From contig NC_135556.1 of the NCBI RefSeq assembly GCF_964340395.1, positions 21,950,223 to 22,014,222 on the forward strand: DNA of 64,000 nucleotides, given 5' to 3'. Under the pieces are notes generated by a model, which saw only the letters and a program-made list of their open reading frames with translations, did not search any database and was not told the origin of the DNA. This DNA is from Glandiceps talaboti (lineage: Eukaryota > Hemichordata > Enteropneusta > Spengelidae). The position numbers and the translations under genes are program-made. Below, piece after piece: positions 1 through 11,276 of this stretch. Position 1 is the first letter of the stretch; each line of letters opens with the position of its first letter.

Positions 1-36
1 TCTAATTCTTTTTAAATATAGAATTCATGTAAACAT

Positions 37-324
37 ATGTTAGAATTAGTTATCAAAGTAATTCGAACACGTGCTCCAGGGAATTGTCGTGAGAAAATGG
101 CCGGGTGCGGACGTGTTATCCGGGTTCCTGTGACACGTACCGAACGTCAATTGATTTTGGAAGCTATGGGTCCGTATGCTAACAATTATCAACTGATAGC
201 AGATCATGTCCGTGCAAATTTATGCATTCTTTCTCGGGATGTGCAAGACATTTACATTATTCGTTCTGCTACTGTAGTAAGACGTAGAATAAGGGATGTT
301 GTCCAACGTCAACAGAACAGGTAA
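37..324 (+). CDS. Hypothetical 95-residue ORF in the fold-back arm
   Basis: An open frame with an ATG start, read as MLELVIKVIRTRAPGN at the N terminus and ending in a very basic stretch (VVRRRIRDVVQRQQNR). Base composition is richer in G and C than the flanks. The inverted partner at 3057-3290 keeps the first ~45 residues with single-base indels and then shifts frame, so only this copy is intact. No domain is recognised. It may be a remnant of a transposon-encoded DNA-binding protein, or simply an open stretch in a repeat arm. The inverted copy gives some evidence about constraint: indels break it, which argues against strong selection there. Confidence 0.2.
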   Translation: MLELVIKVIRTRAPGNCREKMAGCGRVIRVPVTRTERQLILEAMGPYANNYQLIADHVRANLCILSRDVQDIYIIRSATVVRRRIRDVVQRQQNR

Positions 325-559
325 TTGTTTGCACAAATAGGAAACGACCAGAATTTATGACAGTGGTGGACTCGGAATATTGTGATCATGTTGAACACGT
401 TACGATTATTAATAGTTTTAAAGGATGTATAGTAGGTTTCATAATGGTGCTGGTCGACCCGGTCGTCGAATACATACGTCATGACTACATCAACATTTGT
501 TAAAGTTTCACAGCTTTTTGCAACACTTTTGGACTAGAGATCGATTATTTACTTGACTG

Positions 560-1090
560 TGCAGACAGGGAAAAAAATAGAAACAAAAATATGATATCCT
601 TATGCAAATAAAATGCGACGTATAAATCGACGAAACTCATTATTTTTTTGACAATATTTAACGTCGACGAAAGTGGACGTATGCAAATTTTAGAACGAAA
701 ACAGACGAAAACACACTTTAATACGAAAGCCGACGAAAATATATTGTTATGCAAATACAGTGACTTATAAATCGACTTGGCCGACGAAAAGCTCATTAAT
801 CTATTGATAATATTTAACGTCGACGAAAGTGGAGGTATGCAAATTTTAGAACGAAAACACCTTTTAGAACGAAAGCCGACAAAAATCTATTGTTATACAA
901 ATACAGAGCGACGTATAAATCGACATGGCCGACGAAAAGCTCATTAATCTGTTGACAATATTTAACGTCGACGAAAGTGGACGTATGCAAATTTTAGAAC
1001 GAAAACACATTTTATAACGAAAGCCGACGAAAATATATTGTTATGCAAATACAGAGTGACATATAAATCGACATGGCCGACGAAAAGCTC
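560..1090. repeat. Tandem ~130-150 bp units rich in ATGCAAAT
   Basis: Three to four imperfect direct units each contain the phrases GACAATATTTAACGTCGACG, AAAGTGGACGTATGCAAATT, and AACGAAAGCCGACGAAAAT. The same units run in reverse complement through about 2100-2690 and once more near 3680-3830. Each unit carries one or two perfect ATGCAAAT octamers. They form the inner part of the fold-back arm and do not keep an open frame. Confidence 0.75.
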
Positions 1091-1831
1091 ATTGATCTAA
1101 TAGTTGGTTTTAACCTAAGCACTTATACCGACGGTCAACTACGATCCACTCGTTAATGAGATATTCAGATGCAAATACGGACGTTAACCTGAATGAACAC
1201 GACCTAAACAACAATACAGACTCATTAGTCTTTTGACAATATTTAACGTCATTGAAACCATCTGTAATTCTATATGCAAATCTTTAGATTCCACCAATCA
1301 AAAATTGTAGTATTGCTCATAGCTGGCGGTTTCAGAAACAGGAGTTCTCTCAACTTGAGAACATTGTATCGTCATTGGCTAACGTTGGAAGACGCTGGCA
1401 TGCAAATTATAATGAGATGTCCATTGAAATATTGAAGTATCAGGTTAAATCATCCTTAACGGAAGACAAACTTTGCACTGTATCTAGACAAAGAGTAGAA
1501 CTGTGTTGATTGGCAAGGGCATTCAGAGAGTTCTCTCTAAGATCTAATATTTTACTGACTTAATAATTAGAAAGTACGAATCATGAAAATTAAAAGGTCG
1601 AAATATTCACGGAAATAAACCGTTAATCCTCATTCTGCATGCGTTCGTAGGTTGTCTAGCCTGGTTGCTTTCAAAGTGGAAGTGAAGAACGGTAATGGTG
1701 CTACTTATGTTCTGCTTTAATTCCATGAATTTGACAAGACATTTTTGTGGCAACCTTTATTTGTGGCAACCTTTATTTGTCAGAGGTGAAACTCCAGAGT
1801 AAAAGTAGTAAAACATAGTTATAGTTATAGC

Positions 1832-1902
1832 TCACCAGAGCTTGTTGAATTCCAAGTACATGTATAATATACATGTACTTGGAATTCAACAAGCTCTGGT
1901 GA
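1832..1902. repeat. Perfect 34-bp inverted repeat with 3-base loop
   Basis: Bases 1832-1865 and 1869-1902 are exact reverse complements around the triplet AAT. A single arm of the same sequence, slightly diverged, lies at about 5153-5185. The perfect match against the diverged background suggests recent snap-back formation or repair-associated copying. It could extrude as a cruciform. Confidence 0.9.
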
Positions 1903-3056
1903 TTCTCCCCAGTACGTAGTCGAGCAGCACAGTTACGCAACCATATCATACCATTACTTGTACTTACTCTTTGTCATGTTAATTTCCATACATCAACTTT
2001 CGTTGGCGACAAATATGTCAATTGATTATTGACCTTTTCGTTGGACATTTCGATTTATCCGTTGCATGTATTAGCTTAACAATGGATTTTCGTCGGCTTT
2101 CGTTCTAAATGTATTCGTTCTGTAAATTTGCATACGTCCACTTTCATCGACGTTAAATATTATCAATAGATTAATGAGCTTTTCGTCGGCCATGTCGATT
2201 TATACGTCACTCTGTCTTTGCATAACAATATATTTTCGTCAGCTTTCGCTCTAAAATGTGCTTTCGTTCTAAAATTTGCATACGTCCACTTTCGTCGATG
2301 TTAATATTGTCAATAGATTAATGAGCTTTTCGTTGGCCATGTCGATTTATATGTCGCTCTGTATTTGTATAACAATAGATTTTCGTCGGCTTTTGTTCTA
2401 AATGTTTTCGTTCTAAAATTTGCATACGTCCACTTTCGTCGACGTTAAATATTATCAATAGATTAATGAGCTTTACGTCGGCCAAGTCGATTTATAAGTC
2501 ACAGTATTTGCATAACAATATATTTTCGTCGGCTTTCGTTCTAAAATGTGTTTTCGTCTGTTTTCGTTCTAAAATTTGCATACGTCCACTTTCGTCGACG
2601 TTAAATATTGTCAAAAGATAATGAGTTTCGTCGTTTATATGTCGCATTTTATTTGCATAAAGATATCCTATTTTTGTTTCTATTTGTTTTCCCTGTCTGC
2701 ACAGTCAAGTAACTTGTTTTGTGAATGCATGAAGCCAATGAGGCGAAGGAGCCGGGGAACAAATAACCGATCATCAGTCCAAAAGTGTTGCAAAAAGCTG
2801 TGAAACTTTAACAAACGTTGATGTAGTCATGACTTATGTATTCGACGATCGGGTTGTTGTGTTATTGTCGACCAGCACCATTATGAAACCCACTATACAT
2901 CCTTTATAACTGGCTATCAAGGTATCAATAATCATAACGTGTTCAACATGATCACAATATTCCGCGAGTCCACCCTGTCATAAATTCTGGTCGTTTCCTA
3001 TTTGTGCGAACAATTACTTTTCTGATGACGTTGGACAACATCCCTTATTCTAATTT

Positions 3057-3290
3057 CTACGTCTTACTACAGTAGCAGAACGAATAATGTAAATGTCCTG
3101 CACATCTCGAGAAAGAATGCGTAAATTTGCACGGACATGATCTGCTATCAGTTGCATACTGACCCATAGCTTCCAAAATCGGACGTTCGGTACGTGTCAC
3201 AGGAACCGGGATAACACGTCCGCACCCGGCCATTTTTTCACAATTCCCTGGAGCACGTGTTCGAATTACTTTGATAACTAATTCTAACAT
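3057..3290 (-). pseudogene. Frameshifted inverted copy of the 37-324 ORF
   Basis: On the minus strand the N terminus again reads MLELVIKVIRTRAPGN, followed by MAGCGRVI and VPVTRTER. One codon is lost near residue 18, and further small indels throw the remainder into another frame. It is the right-arm copy of the left-arm ORF and shows no independent coding signal. Confidence 0.4.
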
Positions 3291-4549
3291 ATTACATGAA
3301 TTCTATATTTAAAAAGAATTAGAAGGAAAGTGAACAGATGGTTCAAATCATGCAAAATCAATACGTTCTCGTCTCAAGCTTGCAATTCCAAGCCCATCAA
3401 CCAATCGCCATGTTCTTTTAATTCATCAAACAGGTGTACAAGAAATGTATTGACAAATCTGTAAGCTTGTGATAATGAAATGCAAGTTACTTGACAAAGG
3501 AAACATTCTCTTTCACCCACTCGAGCTGAAGACGTTAAATATTGTCAATAGATTAATGAGGTTTCAGTCGATTTATATGTGGCATCTATTCATGCTTACG
3601 TTCGTATTTGCATATCAATAGTTTGCCGTCTGCATATATCGTTCGTCTACGCTTAGGTGAAAACCCACTAATGATACTGTATTTACCGTCGACGAAAGTG
3701 GACGTATGTAAATTTTAGAACGAAAACATTTAGAATGAAAGCCGACGAAAATCCATTGTTCTGCAAATACAGTGAAACGGATAAATCGAAATGACCAACG
3801 AAAAGGTCATTAATCAATTGACATATTTGTCTCCAACGGAAGTTGATGTATGACAAAGAGTAAGTACAAATAACGGTAAAGGAAGGTTGAGTAACTGTGC
3901 TGCTCGACAACCTACTGGGGGGTGACTCCAAGCTTGTCGAATTCGGTACTTATCCTCTCCAGTTTCACCTGCGGCAAAAAAAAGGTTATCATAAAATGTC
4001 CTGTCCAATCCGTTGAACAAACACAAAACCTTGATACTAGTAGCACTCAGTTAAAACAGTTTTTAAGGCTCCATTTGAAAGTAGTCAGGGTAGATAACTG
4101 ATAAATGCAAGTCAAAATGAGGAATACTCGTTAATTGCCGCAAATATTTCAACATTATAAGGTGAGGGGCAGTACATTCTAATTATTAAAACAGTACAAT
4201 CACAGGCGTTAGAGAAGTCTCCAGCGTATATAGTAAAATACAGATATTTTGGAAAGTTAAATTAGAAACGAATGCGACGTTTTGACCAGGACCATGATTT
4301 CATTTTTAGAAGCTGGGTCGAAATATCGCATTTGTTTCAAAATTAGCCTTTTCAAAATAACTGTATTGTACTGTCCTATTGATTCTCGGAACAATTAACA
4401 ATACGTTTTTTATTCTAATTATTGTTTTTCGCTTGGCTATTTCATAATTGTAAATGCACCGTGTGTATTCGGCAGTTCTACCAATATATAGCTCTTGTCA
4501 TATATATAGAAATAATTTTTGGTGAATTCCACCCCAAACATTTCAACTT

Positions 4550-5645
4550 GTTTTGATAAACTGCATAGTTTCTTTTCCGTTAAAGATGGTTAAACTGGTT
4601 AAAAATGACACTTCAATATTTCAACTGACATGACATTAATTTGCATACCAACTTGTACAACGTCAGCTAATGATGTCACAATGTTATCAGGTTGAGAGTT
4701 TTATAAAACTATGATAATGCCGTAGAAGTGTATTCACTTGTGATTTAGACTGGGGCAAACATTTTGTAATTATGTTATCGCAAAGCATGCGCTCTTACGA
4801 GAAAGTCGTGAGAAGAATGCTCACATTCAGGTGCACACGAGGAAATATTCACTCTTGGCCAAAATTATCACACGCGCTAGATATTTGGCTCACGGCCGCG
4901 ACTGACTAAAATCTCAACAAAATCTGAGAGGAATTGGCATGGGGAAATTGTCAGCAGTGAAATTTTACTCAACTGATTGTTCTAGTGTGCTCCTGGCTAA
5001 ATGAGTGCTTTTAAAGGTGAAAACCCACTAAGTAATTTATTGACAATAGTTAACGTCTTCGACGAAAGTCAACTTATGGAAATTAACATGACAAAGAGTG
5101 TGGTACGATATCGTTGCATAACTGTGCTGCTCGACTACGTTCTGAGGAGAATCACTAGAGCTATTTGAATTCCAAGTACATGTATAACTATGTTTTACTA
5201 CTTTTACTCTCGAGTTCACCTCTGACAAATAAAGATTGCCACAAAAATGGCTTGTCAAATCCATGGAATTAATACAGAACATAAGTAGCACCATTACCGT
5301 TCTTCACTTTCAAAGCAACCAGGCTAGACAACCTACGAACGCATGTCGAATGATGATTAACGGTTCATTTCCGTGAATATTTTGACCTTTTATTTTTCAT
5401 GGTTCGTACTTTCTAATTATTAGGTCAGTAAAATATTAGATCTTAGAGAGAAGTCTCTAAACGCCCTTCCCAATCAACACATTTCTACTCTTATCTAGAT
5501 ACAGTGATTTGTCTTCTGTTAAGGATGATTTAACCTGATACTTAATATTTCAATGGACATCTCATTATAATTTGCATGCCAGCGTCTTACAATGTTAGCC
5601 AATGACGCTACAATGTTCTCAAATTGAGAGAGAACACCTGTTTCT
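4550..5645. repeat. Diverged direct repeat pair (4550-4700 and 5490-5645)
   Basis: Both copies read through TTAA(A/G)GATG, a pair of TTTAACC/TTAAACTGG phrases, CAATATTTCAA, a block with ATAATTTGCAT or TTAATTTGCAT, and end in a (A/G)TTGAGAG motif. They are clearly related but carry many substitutions and small indels, so this is an older duplication than the fold-back arms. The sequence between them (4700-5000) shows no gene or recognisable element. Confidence 0.5.
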
Positions 5646-5893
5646 AAAACCGCCGGCTACTGCTGCAGTGTCTGGGCAATACCACATTTTTTTATTGATG
5701 GAATCTAAAGATTTGCATATAGAATTACAGATGGTTTTAATGACGTTAAATATTGTCAAAAGACTAATGAGTCTGTATTGTTGTTTAGGTCGTGTTCATT
5801 CAGGTTAACGTCCGTATTTGCATCTGAATATCTCATTAACGAGTGGATCGTAGTTGACCGTCGGTATAAGTGCTTAGGTGAAAACCCACTATT

Positions 5894-8110
5894 GAGTGGT
5901 CAGTTAGTGAAAAATCTTTACCTCGGGGAAAAATGTCAAAATTCCGTACACTTCCGTACTTTTCAAAGAATGGTAGATAACATTATAGAATCTAGAACTT
6001 CGTCTTTCTATATTTATTGCCATTTTTAGTATAATTGTGATATAACTGAATCTTAGGCACCTTCAGGCAAGTTTCTATTTAACGCAATGTTTGTGACAAT
6101 TTCATCAACCTGCGTCACAACTTCTGTTTATTCATAAATGATTTACTTTTTAAGTAAACAAGTATGTTACGAATGGTTAACTTTCAGGTGTCGCGTATAT
6201 TTGTCGGCATGTTACTCACGACTGACTATTAATGTCAAATGCTGGTATGAGTATGAATTCTATACACTTACCAGATTTATTCTGAATGCCTTCTGCAAGG
6301 TTAAAGTCTCTAGATTTTCGTTCCTACACACAATAATTGTTAGAATGCCAACTAAACTACTATATATAATACACCTCTTAGTTGTTTTTGACAAACTCTA
6401 AGAAATCTGAAGGTTGTATACTTGTGTATATATAACATTGCCGTATTATTGATTATCATAAATCATGCAAATGAATAATCTAGCTTTATAGGACGTATGC
6501 TATTGTTATCATTAACGAGTGCACCATTTATATGGCATTCTAAAATTGTTATTTATGCAAATGACTGATTGCAGTTAAAACCATCATCAGCAACTATATG
6601 CATGTACCAAATTATATGAAATATGAAAGTATGCATTCTTTAAATATAATTACTGAAAATGATTTATCATGCAAATGAGTAGTCTTGCTGCTAGACGTTC
6701 GGGCTTTCTTTCGATGCTATAACTATAAACGAACGAAGTTCGCATGTGAGGGCTTGCCCGAACACTCGGATGTTCCATCCTCGATAGCGTTGTTCGGCTG
6801 TGTGTCGTATTTTATCGGAAGAACATCCGAGGGCTAGCTGATAGACTAGCAAATGAGATATTACAGCTAACCTTACATCAACAACCATTTTAGGACAACA
6901 AAATTGGAGCACATATTGATGATAAAAATTGCATGTGTACGTTTTTACAAATTTTAGATTTCTTATAGTTCCAGTCTATTAAATGGTGCACGAATTTTAA
7001 TATGTTAATGAGATTTACCTTCAAATCCGAGACGCCATGCAGTGCACTGCAGTGACCGTTGGAGAGCCTGACGTGTTTTTTTTTCGCTCAAGAAATAGAG
7101 GATTTTATCAGTCGTTACAGCATTTTAGGTTATTGACTGTCGTTTTTATGAAGGTGGGTATGTTGTTATGTAATTAAATTTGATGTGAATAGAGTGTTTT
7201 AGTGACCTTTACATGATCTGTTCCGTGTGTGCTAACTCAATTTTCTGTGTTTCAAAATTAGAATTTTTTGAACATTTACATCATATATTTATTGATTTTG
7301 TTTGATTTTGGTCGTTTCAAGGCATAATTCCATGAAAACCGGCCAATACAAATCACTATAGTATAGTTCACACTTGTAATAATTAATATGGCCGTCAACC
7401 TCGCGTATATTACACTGTGCCACTGACATATTTTCCGGAGGAAAAAAAGAGCTAGATTTTAGCACAGAATCTCATGTAATCAACATCTTATTTTTTGTAA
7501 ATTTACACGCAATACCAACGACCAAGAATTATATTTTAAAACACCCAAACAAGCCCTGAATGCATGTGTTTGTGAAGTTTCTTATTTGGGCGGGAAAATA
7601 CAACGTGACTCGTTTACATTACATGCACGCCAATCACTGGATCGGGGCAAAAATGACATCGAAGTTCATGTATCACTGTATTATCTAGTTCGAGAGAAAA
7701 TACAACATCGTCACTCCACACACACTCGTTTGGCAGTTTTGGTATAAGTTTTTGCTCTTCCTTTTTTCAGGAATGGATACTGTGGGGAGGCTGTGATCCC
7801 GTTGTTGACTTACGTTGACTTACTCAAAACACAAAAACAGAAATTACTAAACAGAAGGAAAACACACACCCACGTACACCACAGAAAAAAAAATCAGCGA
7901 GTGTATATTGTATGAGTAGTCATATGAAGAGAGAAAATCAAAATCAATAAAAATTAGTTTGACAAGTTCAATACAGTATTTTACGATCCCTTATTGATGC
8001 TTACAAATACATTCAAGGCTATGGAAGCCCAACCCATACTATCGTACGTAAGCACACGGTACACTGATACATCATATGGTCTATGGGTTACACCAAAGTC
8101 TAAGTAATTT
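5894..8110. other. AT-rich stretch without a recognisable gene
   Basis: Only short chance frames are present and none has a domain or paired splice signals. Three more ATGCAAAT octamers occur near 6464, 6554 and 6669. Sequences around 6690-6900 have a local rise in G and C but no supported product. Confidence 0.5.
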
Positions 8111-8119
8111 TCTAACTAC

Positions 8120-8525
8120 ACGTCAAATTGAAATCCGTACGATTTATGGACCACATAAGGTAAAGACTCCAAATTTGGCACAGATAATGGATATAAACTG
8201 AAATTTTTAGTCTTGAAAATTTTGTGTTGTTTCGAGCGTTATGAACCTATTTTGTCAGCCACGGTAAATTCAACACAGACGTACGTATGTACCCACACTC
8301 ATTAATTTGAGAACTTGCAAGGTCAGATTGAAATCTGTACGAAAATAGACCACACGAGGTAGAGACACCAAATTTGGCACAGATAATGAATATAAACTAA
8401 AATTTTAGTCCCGAAACTTTTGTATTGTTTCAAGCATCGCAACGCACCTTGCCGGCAGGACAAAGTTTGACACATACACAACACAGCTACAATCATTAGC
8501 ATCGACCGCAATTTGACAACTTGCA
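8120..8525. repeat. Two-copy tandem duplication, ~200-bp unit
   Basis: The units starting near 8122 and 8325 both read AATTGAAATC or GATTGAAATC, CGTACGA or TGTACGA, TGGACCACA or TAGACCACA, CCAAATTTGGCACAGATAAT, ATATAAACT and a T-rich tail. They are diverged by scattered substitutions. Flanks 8530-9980 contain no supported gene. They include a C-rich patch at about 9353-9363 and short AAGTGGT repeats. Confidence 0.65.
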
Positions 8526-9986
8526 AATTTCCTGCTATAACATTTATTCAATATAAATACGCATTGTAAGGGTTTATTAATACATAATAAGAAAACTTTA
8601 TTGGAAATTTAGTGAAAAAATGATTTAGGGGGTTGTAAGCCATGGAAACTTCCGTGTAGTCCTCACACAATGTTGACAAGGCCGCCATCGTGAAAGCGTA
8701 CGCCAGAAGGAGGATCTGCAGCAAGCCATTCTTGCTACCCAGTCTTTAGACTGGTTCGGCATACCAATTTAGAATTTTGTATACTTAATTTGTCAATTAA
8801 AGGGGTAGACCATGTGTGATTGCTATAACTAAGATATTTGCTTATCAACAATTATTGTGTGTAGGAACGAAAATGTAATCTAAAGACTTTGCCCTTTTAC
8901 ATGAGTTGGTCTTCAATGTCTATATAGCTTCCCTCAATATACATTGTAATTGTATTAAGATATAGCCAAAAACCACAATGCTCCCAACACTTCATGCAGA
9001 ACAATTTTTTATTGTGAGGACGACGAATTGAATTGAATTAAAATACAAATTGTCCGTTCAAATAGCAGTTAAAGTGCTATGTTTACTGATCAATATCCCG
9101 TAGTGAATTCAATGAACTTAGGGAGATTGAAAGATGTGTTAACCCTAATAACCAGATATACAACTAGCCATTCTTACATACTATATTCGATATATGATTG
9201 ACTTCCTTATATATATGGTAATATGAGTGGGGAGAAGGTACGGGAGGGGAATTGAAAGTTGAATATTTTGACAAGTTACAGTTGTTAAGGAATCATTTCA
9301 CAACACTAAAATGACAAATACACTTACATATCTTGTTGTTTTCCAAAAATGACCCCCCCCCCCTTCAAGTGGTCTTTTAAAAAATGACCTTCCCTCCATT
9401 ACCACCACTTCAAGTGGTATTCTTTACCCAACCACCAAAATAATTATTTATAAAAAACACCACCCGCAGTATGTAATATTAATAAGCTGTTTCTTTACTC
9501 AATAATGTCAGCTTCTAACAACGTTTACAATTGTATAGAAATGACATAGGGACATGCCTCAAAATAAAAATGCCTCAAAGCATCAGTTCGAACTACGTAT
9601 TATAGTACGTGTGTACGCATTATTTTCAGTTTACGTACTGATCTGAACTGATATGGAGGCTATGCGTGTGCGAAACAAACTGGAAAAAAACAAAAGAGTA
9701 ACATTGTGAAATAAAATTTTTGTACAAAAAATTGTTTGTGGTAATATCCATTTTCTTGAGGAATTTTCTAATGCAGTTGTGGTGAGACGGGGGATCAAGT
9801 GTACTTCTCAGCAACGATAACATTAACGCCATGTTGTGTACACTGGGGTGGAAAGGATACTGGCTACTCAATTGAGAGACTAAGCAGTTGTAGATATATT
9901 GTTCAGACTAGTGTAAGACTAGTGAGTGGCATGAAAGCTATGAGTCATCTTGTGCGTACGTGGGTTTTTATCAGTACGCATGCATT

Positions 9987-10394
9987 AGGGTGACCCATTT
10001 TTTTTCTGTTTCTCAGTACCTGACCTACCCAAAGTGTCAGCTCCTACATCAAAAATTTGCGGAACAGCTTCCTCTCTAGCAAAAATAAACGAGTGTCTGG
10101 ACTGACGACGTCATCTACAGTCATGGCGGTGATGACGACACTTGTTCACAGAGTATTTCTTTCCTGATGGACGTTGTTCAAGTGGGGGGAGTAGGTTGAG
10201 AATATGCCAATGTGGGAAATGGGGTTGTTACCAGGAATCCTATTAGAAAAGATAGAAAGGAGGAAAAGGAGAGGCAGAGAAACTTGAAGAAGATGATTTT
10301 TTAATTTTTTTTACTTTTAAAACAAATCGGCCGACAGACCCATAGTTGCCATGAAAAAGTAATGAGAAACATAACAAATGAATAGGGTCACCCT
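9987..10394. mobile_element. MITE copy 1 (AGGGTGACCC ends)
   Basis: The element opens with AGGGTGACCC, a T-run and CTGTTTCTCA, and closes with TGAGAAAC followed by TAGGGTCACCCT, so the ends are inverted repeats of about 30-40 bases. The interior includes the phrase CATCTACAGTCATGGCGGTG and an AGGAGGAAAAGGAGAG block shared with the copies at 10510 and 62255. There is no coding capacity. A target-site duplication is not obvious in any copy, so the superfamily is unassigned. Confidence 0.8.
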
Positions 10395-10509
10395 CACACG
10401 TATATGTATTTCAGATCATGATGTAATTAGTGGTTGCAGATTTTATCTATTGATATCACTGATCTATGAACCACTGGTACTTTATTCTGTCAAAGTCAAT
10501 CGTCTGATC

Positions 10510-10981
10510 AGGGTGATCCTATTTTTTTCTGTTTCTCATTACCCGACCGATGCAAATTCTCAACTCCGACATCAAAATCGAAGTAAATTATTTTCACATG
10601 CCTCTAATATTTTGTGTAGCAGTACCCTCATTGTCAAGAATTAATTGCAAGAATACGCAAGTTTCTGGAATGTCTTCATCATTTACAGTCATGGTAGTGG
10701 CAACGACGTTTGTTCACGAACAGAGCATTTCCTTCATGGTAGTAGTTATTGAAATAGGGGAGAGGGGTTTAGGGCTAGAGGTGAAGCAATGCCAATTGTA
10801 TAGAGGAGCTGGGAAAGGGCGTGTTATCAGAAATCCAATAAAAAGCAGATAGAGAGGAGGAAAAGGAGAGCCTGAGAAACATGGACAAGATTATTTTTTT
10901 AATTTTTCTTTAAATAGATCGACCGACCCATAGTTTCTAAGAAAAAGTGATGAGAAACAAGAAAAATATTAGGGTCACCCT
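10510..10981. mobile_element. MITE copy 2 (AGGGTGA ends)
   Basis: Same family and orientation as the neighbour at 9987-10394, separated by 115 bases. It begins AGGGTGATCC and ends AGGGTCACCCT, with the inner phrases CATTACCCGACCGA and GACCGACCCATAG near the two ends. The reading frame 10550-10852 within it is a by-product of the repeat. The tandem placement suggests nested or neighbouring insertion at a preferred target. Confidence 0.8.
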
Positions 10982-11140
10982 TAAGTACTTCACTCCTAAA
11001 AATAAGTTTGACTCAGCCAATTGCAACACTATAGCAAAGTAGATTATTGTTTCAAGTGAAATGTATTGTTTTGGGATTTATGATTATTTAGTAGTGATGG
11101 GAGATTTATTAATCGAATTAACAAACAAAAGATATACCGA

Positions 11141-11186
11141 TACACAGACAGACAGACAGACAGACGGACGGACGGACGGACGGACG

Positions 11187-11276
<90 letters not shown>
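11141..11276. repeat. (ACAG)n with an (ACGG)n core
   Basis: About 34 tetranucleotide units with a short GACG-rich interval at 11163-11190. The long frames on both strands here are repeat artefacts. From 11280 to 13250 I see no gene, only AT-rich sequence with short frames. Confidence 0.95.

Larger units (their letters stand above)
1..3323. repeat. Fold-back element with about 1.1-kb inverted arms
   Basis: The first ~1090 bases return as reverse complement in roughly 2115-3323. The left edge of the window (starting TCTAATTCTTTTTAAATATA) pairs with 3303-3323, so the element begins at or just before base 1. The arms pair through the 37-324 and 3057-3290 reading frames, the segment near 545-800 with 2470-2715, and the tandem units between. 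The copies differ by small indels. The loop (about 1091-2114) belongs to a second inverted-repeat system that pairs with sequence further right. No transposase was recognised, so this is probably a non-autonomous fold-back DNA transposon. No target-site duplication can be read because the left flank is outside the window. Confidence 0.8.
1097..5893. repeat. Outer fold-back element, about 4.8 kb
   Basis: The left end (1097-1300, starting TAGTTGGTTTTAACCTAAGC) is the reverse complement of the right end (about 5700-5893, ending GCTTAGGTGAAAACCCACTA). The pairing continues inward: 1430-1560 with 5430-5570, and 1740-1901 with 5155-5270. The phrase GGTGAAAACCCACTA also occurs near 3656 and 5018 in the same orientation as the right end. 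The region therefore looks like several nested or tandem members of one family. No transposase frame was seen. Confidence 0.65.

Noticed and set aside
6691-6912. 73-residue minus-strand ORF
   Set aside because: No domain, no splice signals, and it ends within AT-rich repeat-like sequence.
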